Below are positions 43,165-54,020 of a stretch of 64,000 nt of DNA, one piece after another. Under the pieces are notes generated by a model, which had not been told where the DNA came from, ran no database searches, and saw only the letters and a list, made by a program, of their open reading frames with translations. Origin of the DNA: Bubalus kerabau. Lineage: Eukaryota > Chordata > Mammalia > Artiodactyla > Bovidae. The translations under genes and the position numbers were made by a program. How positions within the stretch are numbered: position 1 is the first letter of the stretch; every line of letters starts with the position of its first letter. The stretch spans positions 54,560,501 to 54,624,500 of the forward strand of contig NC_073637.1 of NCBI RefSeq assembly GCF_029407905.1, read 5' to 3'.

Positions 43165-43468
43165 TGTATAGAACAGTCTTATGGACTCTGTTGGAGAGGG
43201 AGAGGGCAGGAAGATTTGGGAGAATGGCATTGAATCATGTAAAATATCATGTATGAAACGAGTTGCCAGTCCAGGTTCGATGCACGATACTGGATGCTTG
43301 GGGCTGGTGCACTGGGACGACCCAGAGGGATGGAATGGGGAGGGAGGAGGGAGGAGGGTTCGGGATGGGGAACACATGTATACCTGTGGCAGATTCATTT
43401 TGATATTTGGCAAAACTAATACAGTTATGTAAAGTTTATAAATAAAATTAAATTAAAAAAAAAAAGAA
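43165..43468 (+). other. L1-BT 3'UTR and poly-A
   Basis: G-rich 'gggaggaggg' block at about 43339-43361 and an A-rich tail interrupted by T and G. Reference for the 3'UTR-only copies at 6.2, 17.0, 24.0 and 59.7 kb. Confidence 0.92.
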
Positions 43469-43484
43469 AAAAGTAAGATATTGA

Positions 43485-43702
43485 GGGTAGAGAATTTAGG
43501 AGCAGTAGTCTTAATTCTAAACATAGAGGTTAGGGACATTCTAATGAAGACAGTGGCATATTATTAAAGCCCCAATATTAGTAAAGCAAGCAGTCAAGAC
43601 ACCTGGGGAAAGAGCTTTCCAGGCAGACAACAGAAAAATGACAATTCTGTCAGGCAAGATCATGTCTAGAATATTGGAGGTACAACAGCAACAACAAATG
43701 TG
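43485..43702 (-). mobile_element. L2 LINE (middle piece)
   Basis: 'gtcaagacacctggggaaag', 'agctttccaggcagacaaca' continue the L2 interrupted at 39140. Confidence 0.5.
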
Positions 43703-43714
43703 TCTATAGCAGAG

Positions 43715-44192
43715 TTGCTGTTCAATTGCCCAATCATCTCTGACCCTTTGTGACTCTATGTACTATCGCATGTCAGGGTTTGCTGTCCTTCACTATTTCC
43801 TGGTGTTTGCTTAAACTCATGTCCATTGAGTTGGTGTTGCCTTCCAATCATCTCGTCTTCTGTTGTCCCCTTCTCCTCCTGCCTTCAATCTTCACCTGCA
43901 TCAGGGTCTTTTCCAGTAAGTCAGTTCTTTGCATCATGTGGCCAAAGTATTGGAGCTTCAGTATCAGCATCAGTGCTGCCAGTGAATATTCAGGGTTGAT
44001 TTCCTGTAGGATTGACTGGTTTGATCTCCTTGCAGTCCAAGGGATTCTCAAGAATCTTCTCCAGCACCACACTTCTATGGCATCAATTCTTAGGCACTCA
44101 GCCTTTTTTATAGTCCAATTCTCACATCCTTACACGACTACTAGAAAATCCATAACTTTGACTATATGGACCTTTGCAGGCAAAGTAATGTC
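43715..44192 (-). mobile_element. BovB LINE 3' end inside an L2
   Basis: Reversed tail 'gttgctgttcaattgcccaat', then antisense of the post-RT region; the minus frame 43848-44072 holds a decayed RRFLRIPWTARRSNQSILQEINPEYSL block. TCTATAGCAGAG at 43703-43714 and TCTACAGCAGAG at 44193-44204 are its TSD (one mismatch). Diverged copy. Confidence 0.9.
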
Positions 44193-44204
44193 TCTACAGC
44201 AGAG

Positions 44205-44326
44205 AGAACCAAGCAAAAATTAGTGAAAAATGAGATCATGGATAAGATGGGAACCAAACTATTAAGGACCAAACAGGTCATTGTAACACTTTTTTCTTTT
44301 ACTCAGAGTGACATGCTGTATGAGAT
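44205..44326 (-). mobile_element. L2 LINE (right piece)
   Basis: 'attaaggaccaaacaggtca', 'cttttactcagagtgacatg' is antisense L2 ORF2 sequence, the far end of the copy that starts at 39005. Confidence 0.55.
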
Positions 44327-45365
44327 GCTTAGGGCCACAAAACAAAGTACCACAAGCTGGGTAGATTAAAACAGCTTACATTTATTCTGTCACAGTTCTA
44401 GTGATCAGAAATTTGAAACTAAGATTTCAGCAGTGACATTCTCCTTCTACTGTCTCTTGGGGAGATTTTCTTCCTTGATTTTTACCAACTGCTGGTGGTG
44501 ATCTAAGAACCTTAGCATTTCTTGGCCTTTATCTGGATTATTCAGTCTCTGCCTCTGTCATCACATTACATTCTTCCTGTGTGTGTGTCTCTCTCTCTTG
44601 TGCTTATAAAGACACCAGTTGTATTTGTTATCCTCCGTTATAATAAGGATCACTCATATTCAGTTCAGTTCAGTTTAGTTCAGTCGCTCAGTCATGTCCA
44701 ACTCTTTGCGACCCCATGGACTGCAGCACGCCAGGCCTCCCTGTCCATCACCAACTCCCAGAGTTTACTCAGACTCGTGTCCATTGAGTCGGTGATGCCA
44801 TCCAACCATCTCGTCCTCTGTTGTCCCCTTTTCCTTCTGCCTTCAATCTTTCCCAGCATCAGGGCCTTTTCCGATGAGTGAGCTCTTCACATCAGGTGGC
44901 CAAAGTATGGAGTTTCAGCTTCAACATCAGTCCTTCCAATGAATATTCAGGACTTATCTCCTTTAAGATGGACTGGTTGCATCTCCTTGCAGTCCAAGGG
45001 ACTCTCAAGAGTCTTCTCCAACACCACATTTCAAAAGCATCAATTCTTCGGCTCTCAGCTTTCTTCACAGTCCAACTTTCACATCCGTATGTGACTACTG
45101 GAAAAACCATAGCTTTGACTAGATGGACCTTTTCTGGTAAAGCAATGTCTCTGCTTTTTTAATATGCTGTCTAGGTTGGCTCTCATATTGGCTATATTTT
45201 AACATAATGGAAATAGATCATTACAGATGTAATTAGCTTTGTTAATATGATATAGCTAAATTAACAAAGTGCATCTATAATGACATATTTACAAATAAGT
45301 TTATTTTCAGAGGGACTAGAGAGTTAGGAATTCAATTTCTAGGGATACAATTCAACCCATTACAC
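44327..45365 (-). mobile_element. MLT1-type LTR, split by BovB
   Basis: 'agggccacaaaacaaagtac', 'cacaagctgggtagattaaa', 'tgcttataaagacaccag', then after the BovB at 44661-45181 'acaattcaacccattaca'. This is the reverse complement of an ERVL-MaLR LTR with both outer ends preserved. Non-coding. Confidence 0.75.
44661..45181 (-). mobile_element. BovB LINE 3' end with 8-bp TSD
   Basis: Reversed (CAGTT)n tail at 44661-44684, then antisense of the C-terminal ORF. The minus frame 44892-45110 reads MVFPVVTYGCESWTVKKAE and RRIDAFEMWCWRRLLRVPWTARR. Flanked by CTCATATT at 44653-44660 and 45182-45189. Less diverged than the neighbour at 43715. Confidence 0.93.
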
Positions 45366-45454
45366 ACAGGAAGCAAGAGAATTTTCTTGTAGAAACTACA
45401 CAATCTATGATTTTAAAAACTATCTTTTTGGCTACTATGTTTAGAGACTGCATA
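45366..45454. other. Short spacer
   Basis: Nothing recognised. Confidence 0.5.
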
Positions 45455-45688
45455 CGTGTATGTGTGTGTGTGTGTATGCATGCACGGGAATGTTCTCAGT
45501 TGCATCCAACACTTTGCAAGCCCATGGACTGCAGCCCACCAGGTTTCCCTGTACATGGAATTCTCCAGGAAAGAATCCTGGAGTGGGTAGCCATTCTCTT
45601 CTCCAGAGGATCTTCCCAACCCAGGGATTGAATCCAGGTCTCCTACATTGCAGGCAGATTCTTTACCCCTGAGCCACCATGGAAACCA
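45455..45688 (-). mobile_element. Bov-tA SINE with (TG)n tail
   Basis: (TG)n at about 45458-45475 precedes the Bov-A body ('ctcagttgcatccaacactt') and a tRNA head ending 'ctgagccaccatggaaacc'. Confidence 0.9.
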
Positions 45689-46127
45689 TTGGAAGCAGGG
45701 AGACCAGTGAGGAGATGATGATAATTATTAACAGTGTTGGGGGAAAAAAACAAAACAAAACAGTGTTGGGCCAACGTGGGAATGGTTGAGAGGATGTAGA
45801 AGTGGTAGAATTTAGATATAATTTCAGAGTTAAAGTTGATGGGACTTACAAATAATTTCAGTCTAAGTTTGAAAGACAGCAGTATAAATAATTTCAACAT
45901 TTTTGAGATAAATAGAAACATGAAATTGTTAACTTGAGGAGAAGATTAAACAATAGAACGTGGAGGATAATGTAAAGAATTCAACTTAACACAATAAATT
46001 TGAGAAATGCTTTAAACAGGTTGCCTGAAAAGTTTTGGTTTATACCTGTTGCCTGTATCAAGTATAACTCAGCATGTCTCCTGGCATTTTATATCTTAAC
46101 AAAACAGTTCAATTTTAACAAAAGGTT
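45689..46127. other. Unassigned, possibly L2-derived
   Basis: Some stretches ('aatttcagagttaaagttga') recall antisense L2, too weak to call. Confidence 0.35.
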
Positions 46128-46395
46128 CATATTAGTAATAATAGTTTACTGTGGCTGCTACAACAAATTTCCAAACAAAACAAAACTGTGGCTTAAACCA
46201 ACAAAGTTTATTCTTTCAGAGTTCTGGAGGTTGAGGTCAATTCTTAAAGTTCTGAGGAAGAATTCTTTCCATGCCACTTTTTTAGGTTCAAGTGGTTCCC
46301 AAAAATCCTTGGCATTCCTTGACTTATAGATGCATCACTTCAAACTCTGCCTCCGTATTCACAAGGCTTTTTACTCTGTGTATTCCCACCAGGGA
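46128..46395 (-). mobile_element. MLT1-type LTR fragment
   Basis: 'tactgtggctgctacaacaa', 'ggcttaaaccaacaaagttt', 'ccttggcattccttgactta', 'ctctgcctccgtattcacaa' are MLT1 blocks in reverse-complement order. Its inner half is missing. Confidence 0.7.
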
Positions 46396-46841
46396 AGCCC
46401 CTGGTGGTGGTAGGAGAGACATTTAATACCAGATGCAAAATACTATGGCCTTGATTGTGCTTGCAAGTAGCCACAAAACCCCAGTTTTTTTTTCCACTAA
46501 TTTTTTCCAAATTAGTGGAAACTTACAACAAATATAAGCTAGGTATATGGCAAATATGGACAAAAAATAGCTGAGAAGTCCTGCCAGAGAGTATAAAGAC
46601 AATAGTCTGGACACTCTTGCTATAGTCATTTTAGCACTGAATTTATAGTATAGCTATAAAAAACATTTTTTTAATTTTATTGTTCAGTAATGCAATAAAC
46701 ACTTTGACAGTACAAAGGTCAAATAAATGAAAATGATTATTTAATTAACATTTAATACTGAAAATTTGTTTTTTAAGAAAGTTGATAATGAATGTGTACT
46801 TATGCAATATAGTTGGCCTTTTCTCATCTACTATTTTGGTG
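46396..46841. other. AT-rich sequence, nothing assigned
   Basis: No gene or clear repeat. Confidence 0.5.
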
Positions 46842-47193
46842 CTATAGAATGAACTCTGTTCCCCCGAAATTCATATGTTGAAATTCTAATCCCCAATGAG
46901 AATAAAGATATAATCTTTAGGGAAGTAAATGAGGTCATAACAGTGAGGTCCTAACCCAATAGGACTGGGGACTTCATAAGAAGAGAAAGTGCAGTCCCAC
47001 CTTCCCCATAAGGGCCATGCAAGAGCACAAGAATAGCTATCTGAAATCAAAAAGGGAGTCCTAACCAGAAATCAGCCATGCTGGCACTCTGATCTTGGAC
47101 GTCCTAGCTTTTAGGATAGTAAGAAATACATTTCCTCGTTTGAGTCACCCCGTCTATGGTATTTTGTTATGACAGGCTGAGTGGACTGACAGT
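46842..47193 (+). mobile_element. MST/MLT1-type (ERVL-MaLR) LTR
   Basis: Sense LTR: 'gaactctgttcccccgaaat', 'tcatatgttgaaattctaat', 'ggacttcataagaagaga', then 'tctatggtattttgttatga' at the 3' end. Looks near full length for the family, about 350 bases, with no internal sequence attached, so probably a solo LTR. Confidence 0.8.
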
Positions 47194-47782
47194 GGGCCAA
47201 AGTGGTTCTGCTGATGACATGTAAATCAGAAGACAAAAATCTAGGTCAAATATGCATAGTTATTTTACAAGCATAGTTATTTTAAAAGATTTGCTTGATG
47301 AAAAGGATTTAATGCATGTTTAAGTACTTTCTGGTGTTTGACTTTTCATTTAGATGAGTTTTTCTTTTTTTAAGATGGAATTTCTCTTCTTCTAAAACAA
47401 TTTCACTCATTTAGAATTTTGAGTTTTCTTGTGCACATGTGAAAAATGAAGTGATAGCTCCATTGACAGAAGCATTCCACAGTTAGATGATACTAGTTTT
47501 ATATCAAAGACTTTAAATACTTCAGATAGAAAAATCATTAATTTTAATCACACTTGACATTTTCATTCAAATTCATAAAAGTCAAAATGTTGACAATGTA
47601 TAGTGATCAGATAGAATGACAAAATTGTGGCTATGGTTTATTTTAAATTCAACTGAATGGTTCAACATTTAAAATAGAATGAATTGATACTAGGAAAACA
47701 AATTTTGCTGCAGAAAATCCAAGAGATTAATAATTGTGAAAGTTACTAAATTGAAAAGTTTGAAATGCATTTACCTATATAG
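47194..47782. other. AT-rich sequence, nothing assigned
   Basis: No gene or clear repeat. Confidence 0.5.
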
Positions 47783-48107
47783 GGCTTCCCTGGTATCTCA
47801 GCTGGTAAAGAATCTGCCTGCAATGCAGGAAACCCTGGTTTGATTCCTGGGTCGGGAAGTTCCCCTGAGAAGGGATAGGCTACCCACTCCAGTATTCTGG
47901 GGTTTCCCTGTTGGTTCAATTGGTAAAGAATCCCCATGCATTGCGAGAGACCTGGGTTCTATCCCTGGGTTGGGAAGATCCTCTGGAAGAGGGCATGAGA
48001 ACACACTCCAGTATTCTTTCCTGGAGAATTCCCATGAACAGAGGAGCCTGGCAGGCTACAGTCCATGGGGTTGCAGAGTCAGACACAACTGAGCGACTAA
48101 GCACACA
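47783..48107 (+). mobile_element. Double-headed Bov-tA SINE
   Basis: Heads at about 47783-47900 ('gcttccctggtatctcagct') and 47901-47995 ('gtttccctgttggttcaatt'), then one Bov-A body to 'gagcgactaagcac' and a short (AC)n. Same architecture as 19491-19809. Confidence 0.9.
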
Positions 48108-48126
48108 CACACACACGTGCTACATG

Positions 48127-48320
48127 GGGGTTCCCTGGTGGCTCAGCTGTAAAGAGTCCACTTGTAATGCAGGAGATGCAGGTTCAATCCCAGGGTCAGG
48201 AATATCTCCTGGAGAAGGAAATGGCAAGCCACTCAAATACTCTTGCCTGTGAAATCCCATGGGCAGAGGAGGCTGGCAAGCTACAGTCCATGGAGTCACA
48301 AAAGGGTCAGACTAAACAAC
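48127..48320 (+). mobile_element. Bov-tA SINE
   Basis: 'gggggttccctggtggctca' head and Bov-A body to 'gggtcagactaaacaac'. GTGCTACA at about 48117-48124 and ATGCTACA at about 48335-48342 may be its TSD. Confidence 0.9.
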
Positions 48321-48782
48321 AACAAGAAATACATGCTACAAATCACATAGTAAATTGATTGTAGTTCAAGTATTTCATGTCAGAACTGGTGTTAAATACA
48401 AAAAATGTCTCCAAGTATAACAGTGCTTAGTTTGTGTTCATGTGGAGATATTTGAGTCTTTGAAGAATCACTTTGTAAACGAACAAAAATGTCCTTTAGT
48501 CATATTGAATGATTTTGTAAAGAAGTCCCCTAAATTTTGTGTGTATTTTATCCTCTTAGTTTTAGCACTATTTTAAATTTCAGAAGTCCCAGTTAAGATA
48601 ACTTATGTGAACACTAACTTTAGACATCTGACTGAATGTTTCAAGAAAGCAGTCAGACAGGTGTGTAGGGAATGCAGGAGAGAGGTCTAGGCCATCAGTA
48701 TATAGATGGAAATTTAAGCCATAAAACAGGACTTTTTCTTCTACTCTGAATGAATGAATCACCAATCTTTATATGTGCAATT
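48321..48782. other. AT-rich; weak L2 trace at 48600-48770
   Basis: 48655-48720 ('gggaatgcaggagagaggtc', 'catcagtatatagatggaaa') resembles antisense L2 ORF2. No gene. Confidence 0.4.
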
Positions 48783-48972
48783 ATAGGCAGTAAAGAATCT
48801 GCCTGCAATGCAGGGCATCTGGGTTTGATCCCTGAGTTGGGAAGATCCCTTGGAGAAGGGGATTGCAGCCCACTCCAGTATTCTTGTCTGACGAATTCCA
48901 TGGACTGAGGAGCCTGGTGTGCTACAGTCCATGAGGTCACAAAGAGTCAGACATGATGAGCAACTAACACCC
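48783..48972 (+). mobile_element. Bov-tA SINE, first bases missing
   Basis: Starts inside the tRNA head ('ataggcagtaaagaatctgc') and runs to 'catgatgagcaactaacac'. Confidence 0.88.
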
Positions 48973-50702
48973 ATGTAATCCTCATTTAAGTGTGTATTAA
49001 AAACTACTTTTCAATCTGAATGCCCTTACATTAACTCCTTTCTGGAGTGTTGTGTTTTCCAGAGTGTTGTTTTTTCATAATAGATTTTCACTTAACCTAG
49101 ATTAATAGAGCTGTGAATACAGACACAAATATCTAGTACAATAAAATTATGTAACATTCGTTTCATATTTTTTCATACTTAATGGGAATTAAGGAGTGGC
49201 AATTGCATGTATTATTTTTATGGTTGCATTCTCTAAGCAGTTTAGAATAAATATTAACAGTTTTAACAAAAATTCTGTATTTCATTGCAAGGAAAAGGCT
49301 GAGCATAAAAGAGGTTTATACCCAGATTTCTATCTGCTTGGTGGTGCAAATAAAAAACTTTATCTGAATTTTCTGTCAGAAACTCAAAACCAAATGTAGA
49401 AAAAGCTAATTACAGTTTCTTGGCCCTTCTAATTATTCTCCAAATCTTTCTTTCTTTTACATTTCTGTTTCTACTTTGGAATCTCCAGTTTTGAATGATC
49501 TTAGCTTTAAAATAATAGAATCACTTCAGATACTTTTCATTTTTCCCTAAATGATTCTATATATCCAGCCTTGCAGTGTTCCACTGCAGTAACTCTCATA
49601 TCCAAGTCTCCCCTCTCGACCCTTTCTGTCCTCAGTTTGTTCTGGCATCCATTTGACATATACTGAATGATTAAAATATGTTGCTAAGGAGTATCTCTGC
49701 TTCTGATCTGTCCTATACCCAAAACTTCTTACACAGTGCTATCAGTTTAAACTCTCATAAGAATATCCAAAATATTCTGATTATTACATAATCAGATCAT
49801 CTAACAACATTTTATGTCTTATGGTCTCTGAAGAAATTTATATTCCTTGAATTATCAATTGAATTTTATTCTACTTTCTAATTCTACCTTTTGCTATTCT
49901 ATTTTACACAGTATGATCTAACCAAACCACTTCTTCCCACATATAATACACATTTTCTCTCCTCAATTCCATTCCTGAAAAGTTTTTTTCCTGCCCACTT
50001 CTTCGTTTTCTCACTTTTGCATGTTATAAAGTATGTAATTCAAATGTCACCTGGTCTCAGAATGTCTTGTATAAAATTGAGCTGCTGAGTTATTTTTGTA
50101 CTTAGTTCTGAATGTTTATTTTTATAAAATCAATTTATATATATGAGCTATATAAGTTCATATAACTTTACGTAACCTACTAGAGTTCAAACCTTTATTC
50201 TATTTTCCTTACAGACCCATTTTTCCTATATATGTTTGTTTATTTTGGTGGTTATTTCCATAACTCCAAAGAACATATTTTGTTCTTTTATCAATTTAAA
50301 AAAATCTAGATTAAAAATGGAAAATTAAAGGCAATTTTTGAAGGTTTTTACCTTCCAAAGTCTACATGTTAGATAAATCTTTCTTGGTTGTTACTTGCTT
50401 TAACAAAAAGCAGTCCCTAGATAATGGCTTTCCAGTCTGTCCACAGGCTATTGAATACTCTATTTCAAAGCAGCTTCAATACTGCCTGGCCACCTTTCCT
50501 AAGGGTTCTATTTCTTTTCTTCCTATACTTTGAGGATAGACATTTTTTCTAGACTCCCCACAGTAGTAGTAAAAGCAAAATTTTAAATAAGATCAGAGAT
50601 AACAAATTGCCTTCCAACAGATAGGATGAGAGTCAGCTATTTCTAATTATGGTTACTCTCAGATCCAGTCCCACGATTCAAAATATCTGGGAAATGCCCC
50701 TC
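48973..50702. other. AT-rich sequence, nothing assigned
   Basis: 1.7 kb without a convincing open frame or a repeat I can name. Confidence 0.5.
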
Positions 50703-50810
50703 CTAGCAGGGATGGAGGAGCCTGGTGGGCTGCCATCTATGGGGTCGCACAAAGTCGGACACAACTGAAGAAACTTAGGGTTAGGGTTAGGGTTAGCAGC
50801 AGCAGCCCAG
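50703..50810 (+). mobile_element. Bov-A2 SINE 3' part with telomere-like repeat in its tail
   Basis: Second-monomer sequence ('gggatggaggagcctggtgg', 'catctatggggtcgcac') to 'gaaacttag', then TTAGGG repeats at 50775-50796 (three full units plus TTAG), then (CAG)n. In ordinary Bov-A2 copies here CTTAG runs straight into CAGCAG. Confidence 0.88.
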
Positions 50811-51607
50811 CTCTTGGGCTGCCTTCTATGGTTAATGTCAGCTTACCTTTACAGACTCGGAATGCCCTTAGTCTACACTGCTCAAAGTGTAGTTGCAAGA
50901 ACATTCTCTAAGGCATGGAATGCCCCTCCTCTAAGGCAAATTATACCTCCTGAAACCTTGTTTTTTCTCTTTAGATCAGCAGTCTTAAGACAAATGAAAA
51001 ATTAGAATATCTTCTTTCTTTAAGAAAGACCCACAAAGTGGGTCTTACAGCCTTTAAGTTGTAATCTCCAGAATATATATTATGCCTGTTATCCAAAAAT
51101 TAGATTGTTCAGCTATAAATAGTACCTTATGTAGGATAACATATGTTATTATAACAATGTTAGAATTCTAACAGTAGAATAACAATGTTCTATTCTAGGT
51201 TGAGCTTTTGCAATTATCAGACTCTGATTTATTAACCTTATTCAATTGAGAGTTGGGTATTTTGTTAACCCTTTCTAAAATCTTCCCAATCTTACAGGAT
51301 GCTATAGACACTCACACACTTTTTAAATAATCAGGTCATAAGGAACATGCTTGGTAGAGATGAAATCCATAATTAAAAATGAAAGTTTTGCTAAGAGAAA
51401 TATTATCTGTACAAATGTAACTTTTCTTCTAAAAAGTGGCCTCCTAAGTGATCATATAGAAAATTATGGTCTCCTTTCTTCATAACACTTTAAACAATTT
51501 CAAAACTATATCAGGTTGTTGCTGTATTCTGAATACTTACCAAAAAGAAAACTATTTACTTAATCATTAGAGTACATTATTTGTTTCTCTATTTTGTAAC
51601 TTTCTTT
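50811..51607. other. Unassigned sequence
   Basis: No gene or clear repeat. Confidence 0.5.
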
Positions 51608-51902
51608 TTTTTATTTATTTTTGGCTGTGCTGGGTCTTTGTTGCTTTGCACCAGTTTTCTCTAGTTGCAGTGAGCAGGGCCTGCTCTTCTTTGAGGTGCT
51701 CAGGTTTCTATTGTGGTGGCTTCTCTTGTTGCAGACCCCAGGTTCTAGGCACTCAGGCTTCAGTAGTGGCAGCTCCTGGACTCCAGAGTGTGGGCTCAGT
51801 AGTTGTGGCACATGGGCTTAGTTGCTCCGAGGAATGTGGAATCATCCTGTACTAGGGATTGGACCCCTGTCCCCTGCATTGACTGGGCCACCAGGAAAGT
51901 CT
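51608..51902 (-). mobile_element. CHR-type tRNA SINE, full length
   Basis: T-rich left end then 'ttggctgtgctgggtctttg', 'cagtagttgtggcacatggg', 'cttagttgctccgaggaatg', and the tRNA-like end 'ctgggccaccaggaaagtc'. About 295 bases. The open frames over it (both strands) are incidental. Confidence 0.8.
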
Positions 51903-52479
51903 TTTTATAACTTTCTTGTTACAGTTTTAAGGCCCCTGGGACTAGTACTTAGAACTTCCAGCTCAAAGGACCAAGTTCTTCCTCAACTTCTTAAAAACTG
52001 CAAAAGGAAAATTTGCTATTCTTGTAGCTGAGAAAGGCAGGTGTATAATCTGGAGTTTCCTTTCTTCTTGTGTGCAGAGAGGTTGATGCTTGATGGTTGT
52101 TACCAGGTGACAGAAGACAATGGAAAAGCTACTTCTTTTTGTCCTTTTCTGTAGTAAGATGCTAAAATTATATAACAAGATGTGGCATACCAAAGCTAGG
52201 TGACACTTAAATATGTGTAATTTACCAAGGAAATGTATGATAACATATTCAGTAACATGTGGACCTCTCATTCAGATCAAGGTTATAAAATATTCAGAAT
52301 GTGAGTTTTGAAGAAAGAATGTAGTTAGTAAAATTACCTTAAGAGAAAATGTAGTATATGGCATTTTCAAAGTTGATCACAATAATCTCAGAACATTGAT
52401 ATTTGTTATCTAGAAGCAAAGTCAAATTCTCTCCACTGAATCTTCAGTGTGACTCACTTGTAAGCAACAGAAAGCGGCA
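51903..52479. other. Unassigned sequence
   Basis: Minus frame 51963-52271 (102 codons) has no recognisable domain. No gene claimed. Confidence 0.4.
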
Positions 52480-53360
52480 GAGGTGATGCTGTATATTTCT
52501 GAGGCTAGGCCAGAAAAGCTAAGAAAGCTTCCACCTGTTTAGCTGGATACTTGGCTGGATCCTAAACTACATGTATAAAATCCAACTGTATCAAGGCCAC
52601 TGGAAAAAGTAAAACTAGGTGCCTGTCCAAAACTTCTGTAGAGGCCATAGTTGATAGCTAGAATCAATTGCTCTCCACTGACTGAAAATATCTCCAGATG
52701 ATTTAATGTCCCAGTGGTCAAGTCGCCTCCCACCTTCAAGAGTTCCCAGGATGGGCTTCCAGGTAGCATGGCTTCCAAGTCAACCCAACTATAATTCCTG
52801 ACCCACCAAGTGTGCTAGCACTGTAACGTGAATTACTAAACAGGAAGTTTAAAGTGGTTTGCTACACAGCATAGGAACCACAGTAGCAGAACACCACGCT
52901 GTGAGGACAAATGGGAGAGAGGTGGAACGTTCCTAAAGAGGCGCCTGAAACCTGGAGCATCCCGAAGCCTGATTTGCATGTCCTGTGTTGGAGGACCCAA
53001 GGACTGACACCTGACACAGCGAGTGTGGTGGTGGCAGAGCCGAAGTTGTCCCCAGAGGGCACAGTAGATGTTGAACACTCTCACTGAAGACAGGGGATAT
53101 AGGACTGTTTTCTGTAGATCAGAGGTAGGCAAAGTGGAAGACATCTTGCATAGAGACTTTATGTCCTCTCGAAGATTGCCTGGGAGGGTGAGGAAACTCT
53201 GCAGTTAATGTCTGAGAGTGGAGCTTAGATCAAAGTGTCTAGCTGAAGAAGAGATATCAGATACATCAAGGGATCTTTGGTTAGGAGGGCCCAGCAGGGA
53301 ACTTCTGAAGAACATTGAAAGTTGTCCAGGATAGAAACAGTTTTAATATCTGCAAGGGCC
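52480..53360. other. GC-richer unassigned island
   Basis: About 0.9 kb with more CpG and GC than its flanks and no bovine SINE/LINE signature. Minus-strand frames at 52539-52778 (79 codons) and 52836-53144 (102 codons), with a third overlapping frame 52862-53062, are open but match nothing I recognise. It could be a decayed processed pseudogene, an ERV-internal relic or unique conserved DNA. Confidence 0.35.
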
Positions 53361-53724
53361 AGAGAGTTAGAAACTCAGAATATAATATTAGTACAGTACT
53401 ATACTATACCATAGTAGTATATATTAGTATAAGTGTATGAGATAAGAAATTTCTTATTTTCTCTTCCTTTTTTCTCTCCTCAACAATTCCAATTATATTT
53501 AGGGCAGAAATTAGAGGAAAAATAAAAAGTGAAAAAACAAAAACAAAAATCCCAGACCTTTTGTAGAAAAGGAGAATTGACCTAGTGGGTCTGCAGTTTA
53601 ACCCATAGTACCAGCTAAAAGGCAGAGTATGTGGTCCCAGCACAGATGGGTGGCTGTAGTTGTCAGAGTCAGTGGAAGATCTGTTTTGATTCCACTTGCC
53701 CTACATTTTCTGAATATTTAATAG
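53361..53724. other. AT-rich sequence, nothing assigned
   Basis: Short ATA/TAGTA repeats near 53395-53425. No gene. Confidence 0.5.
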
Positions 53725-53812
53725 GATCATCATCAAGAGTGGAGCTGGAGAAGAATATGCATGTTTGAGGAGAAAGAGAAGCTATAAAATAATCATCAGG
53801 AAGAGTGACTAG
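53725..53812 (-). mobile_element. L2-like fragment
   Basis: 'gtttgaggagaaagagaagc' and 'ataatcatcaggaagagtga' resemble antisense L2 ORF2. Weak. Confidence 0.4.
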
Positions 53813-53819
53813 TGTTACT

Positions 53820-54020
53820 GTTTGATTGTGTATATGTGCTTGTTGTGTCTGACTCTTTGAGATCCTGTGGACTGTGGCCCGCCATGCTCCTCCGTCCATG
53901 GGATTCTCCCAGGCAAGAATATTGGAGGGGGTTGTCATTTCCTCCTGCAGGGTATCTTCCCAATGTAAAGATTAAACCTGCATCTCCTGCATTGCAGGTG
54001 AATTCTTTCCTGCTTAGTGA
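53820..54020 (-). mobile_element. Bov-tA SINE, diverged
   Basis: 'tgttgtgtctgactctttga', 'catgctcctccgtccatggg', head 'gcattgcaggtgaattcttt'. It lacks the final head bases. Confidence 0.85.

Larger units (their letters stand above)
39156..43468 (+). mobile_element. L1-BT LINE, 4.3 kb, 5'-inverted, 16-bp TSD
   Basis: A young bovine L1 retaining all of ORF2 and the 3'UTR with poly-A (to about 43468). 39156-39268 is antisense to the stretch just upstream of ORF2 (the ORF1 end and inter-ORF region), so the element is 5' truncated and inverted there, as in twin priming. The inversion arms share 'ggtgtataaat' at the junction and at the far left as its reverse complement. Perfect duplication AAAAGTAAGATATTGA at 39140-39155 and 43469-43484. 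No 5'UTR promoter or ORF1 body is present. Confidence 0.97.

Noticed and set aside
50775..50796. Telomere or chromosome end
   Set aside because: Only three units, embedded in a SINE tail with ordinary DNA on both sides.
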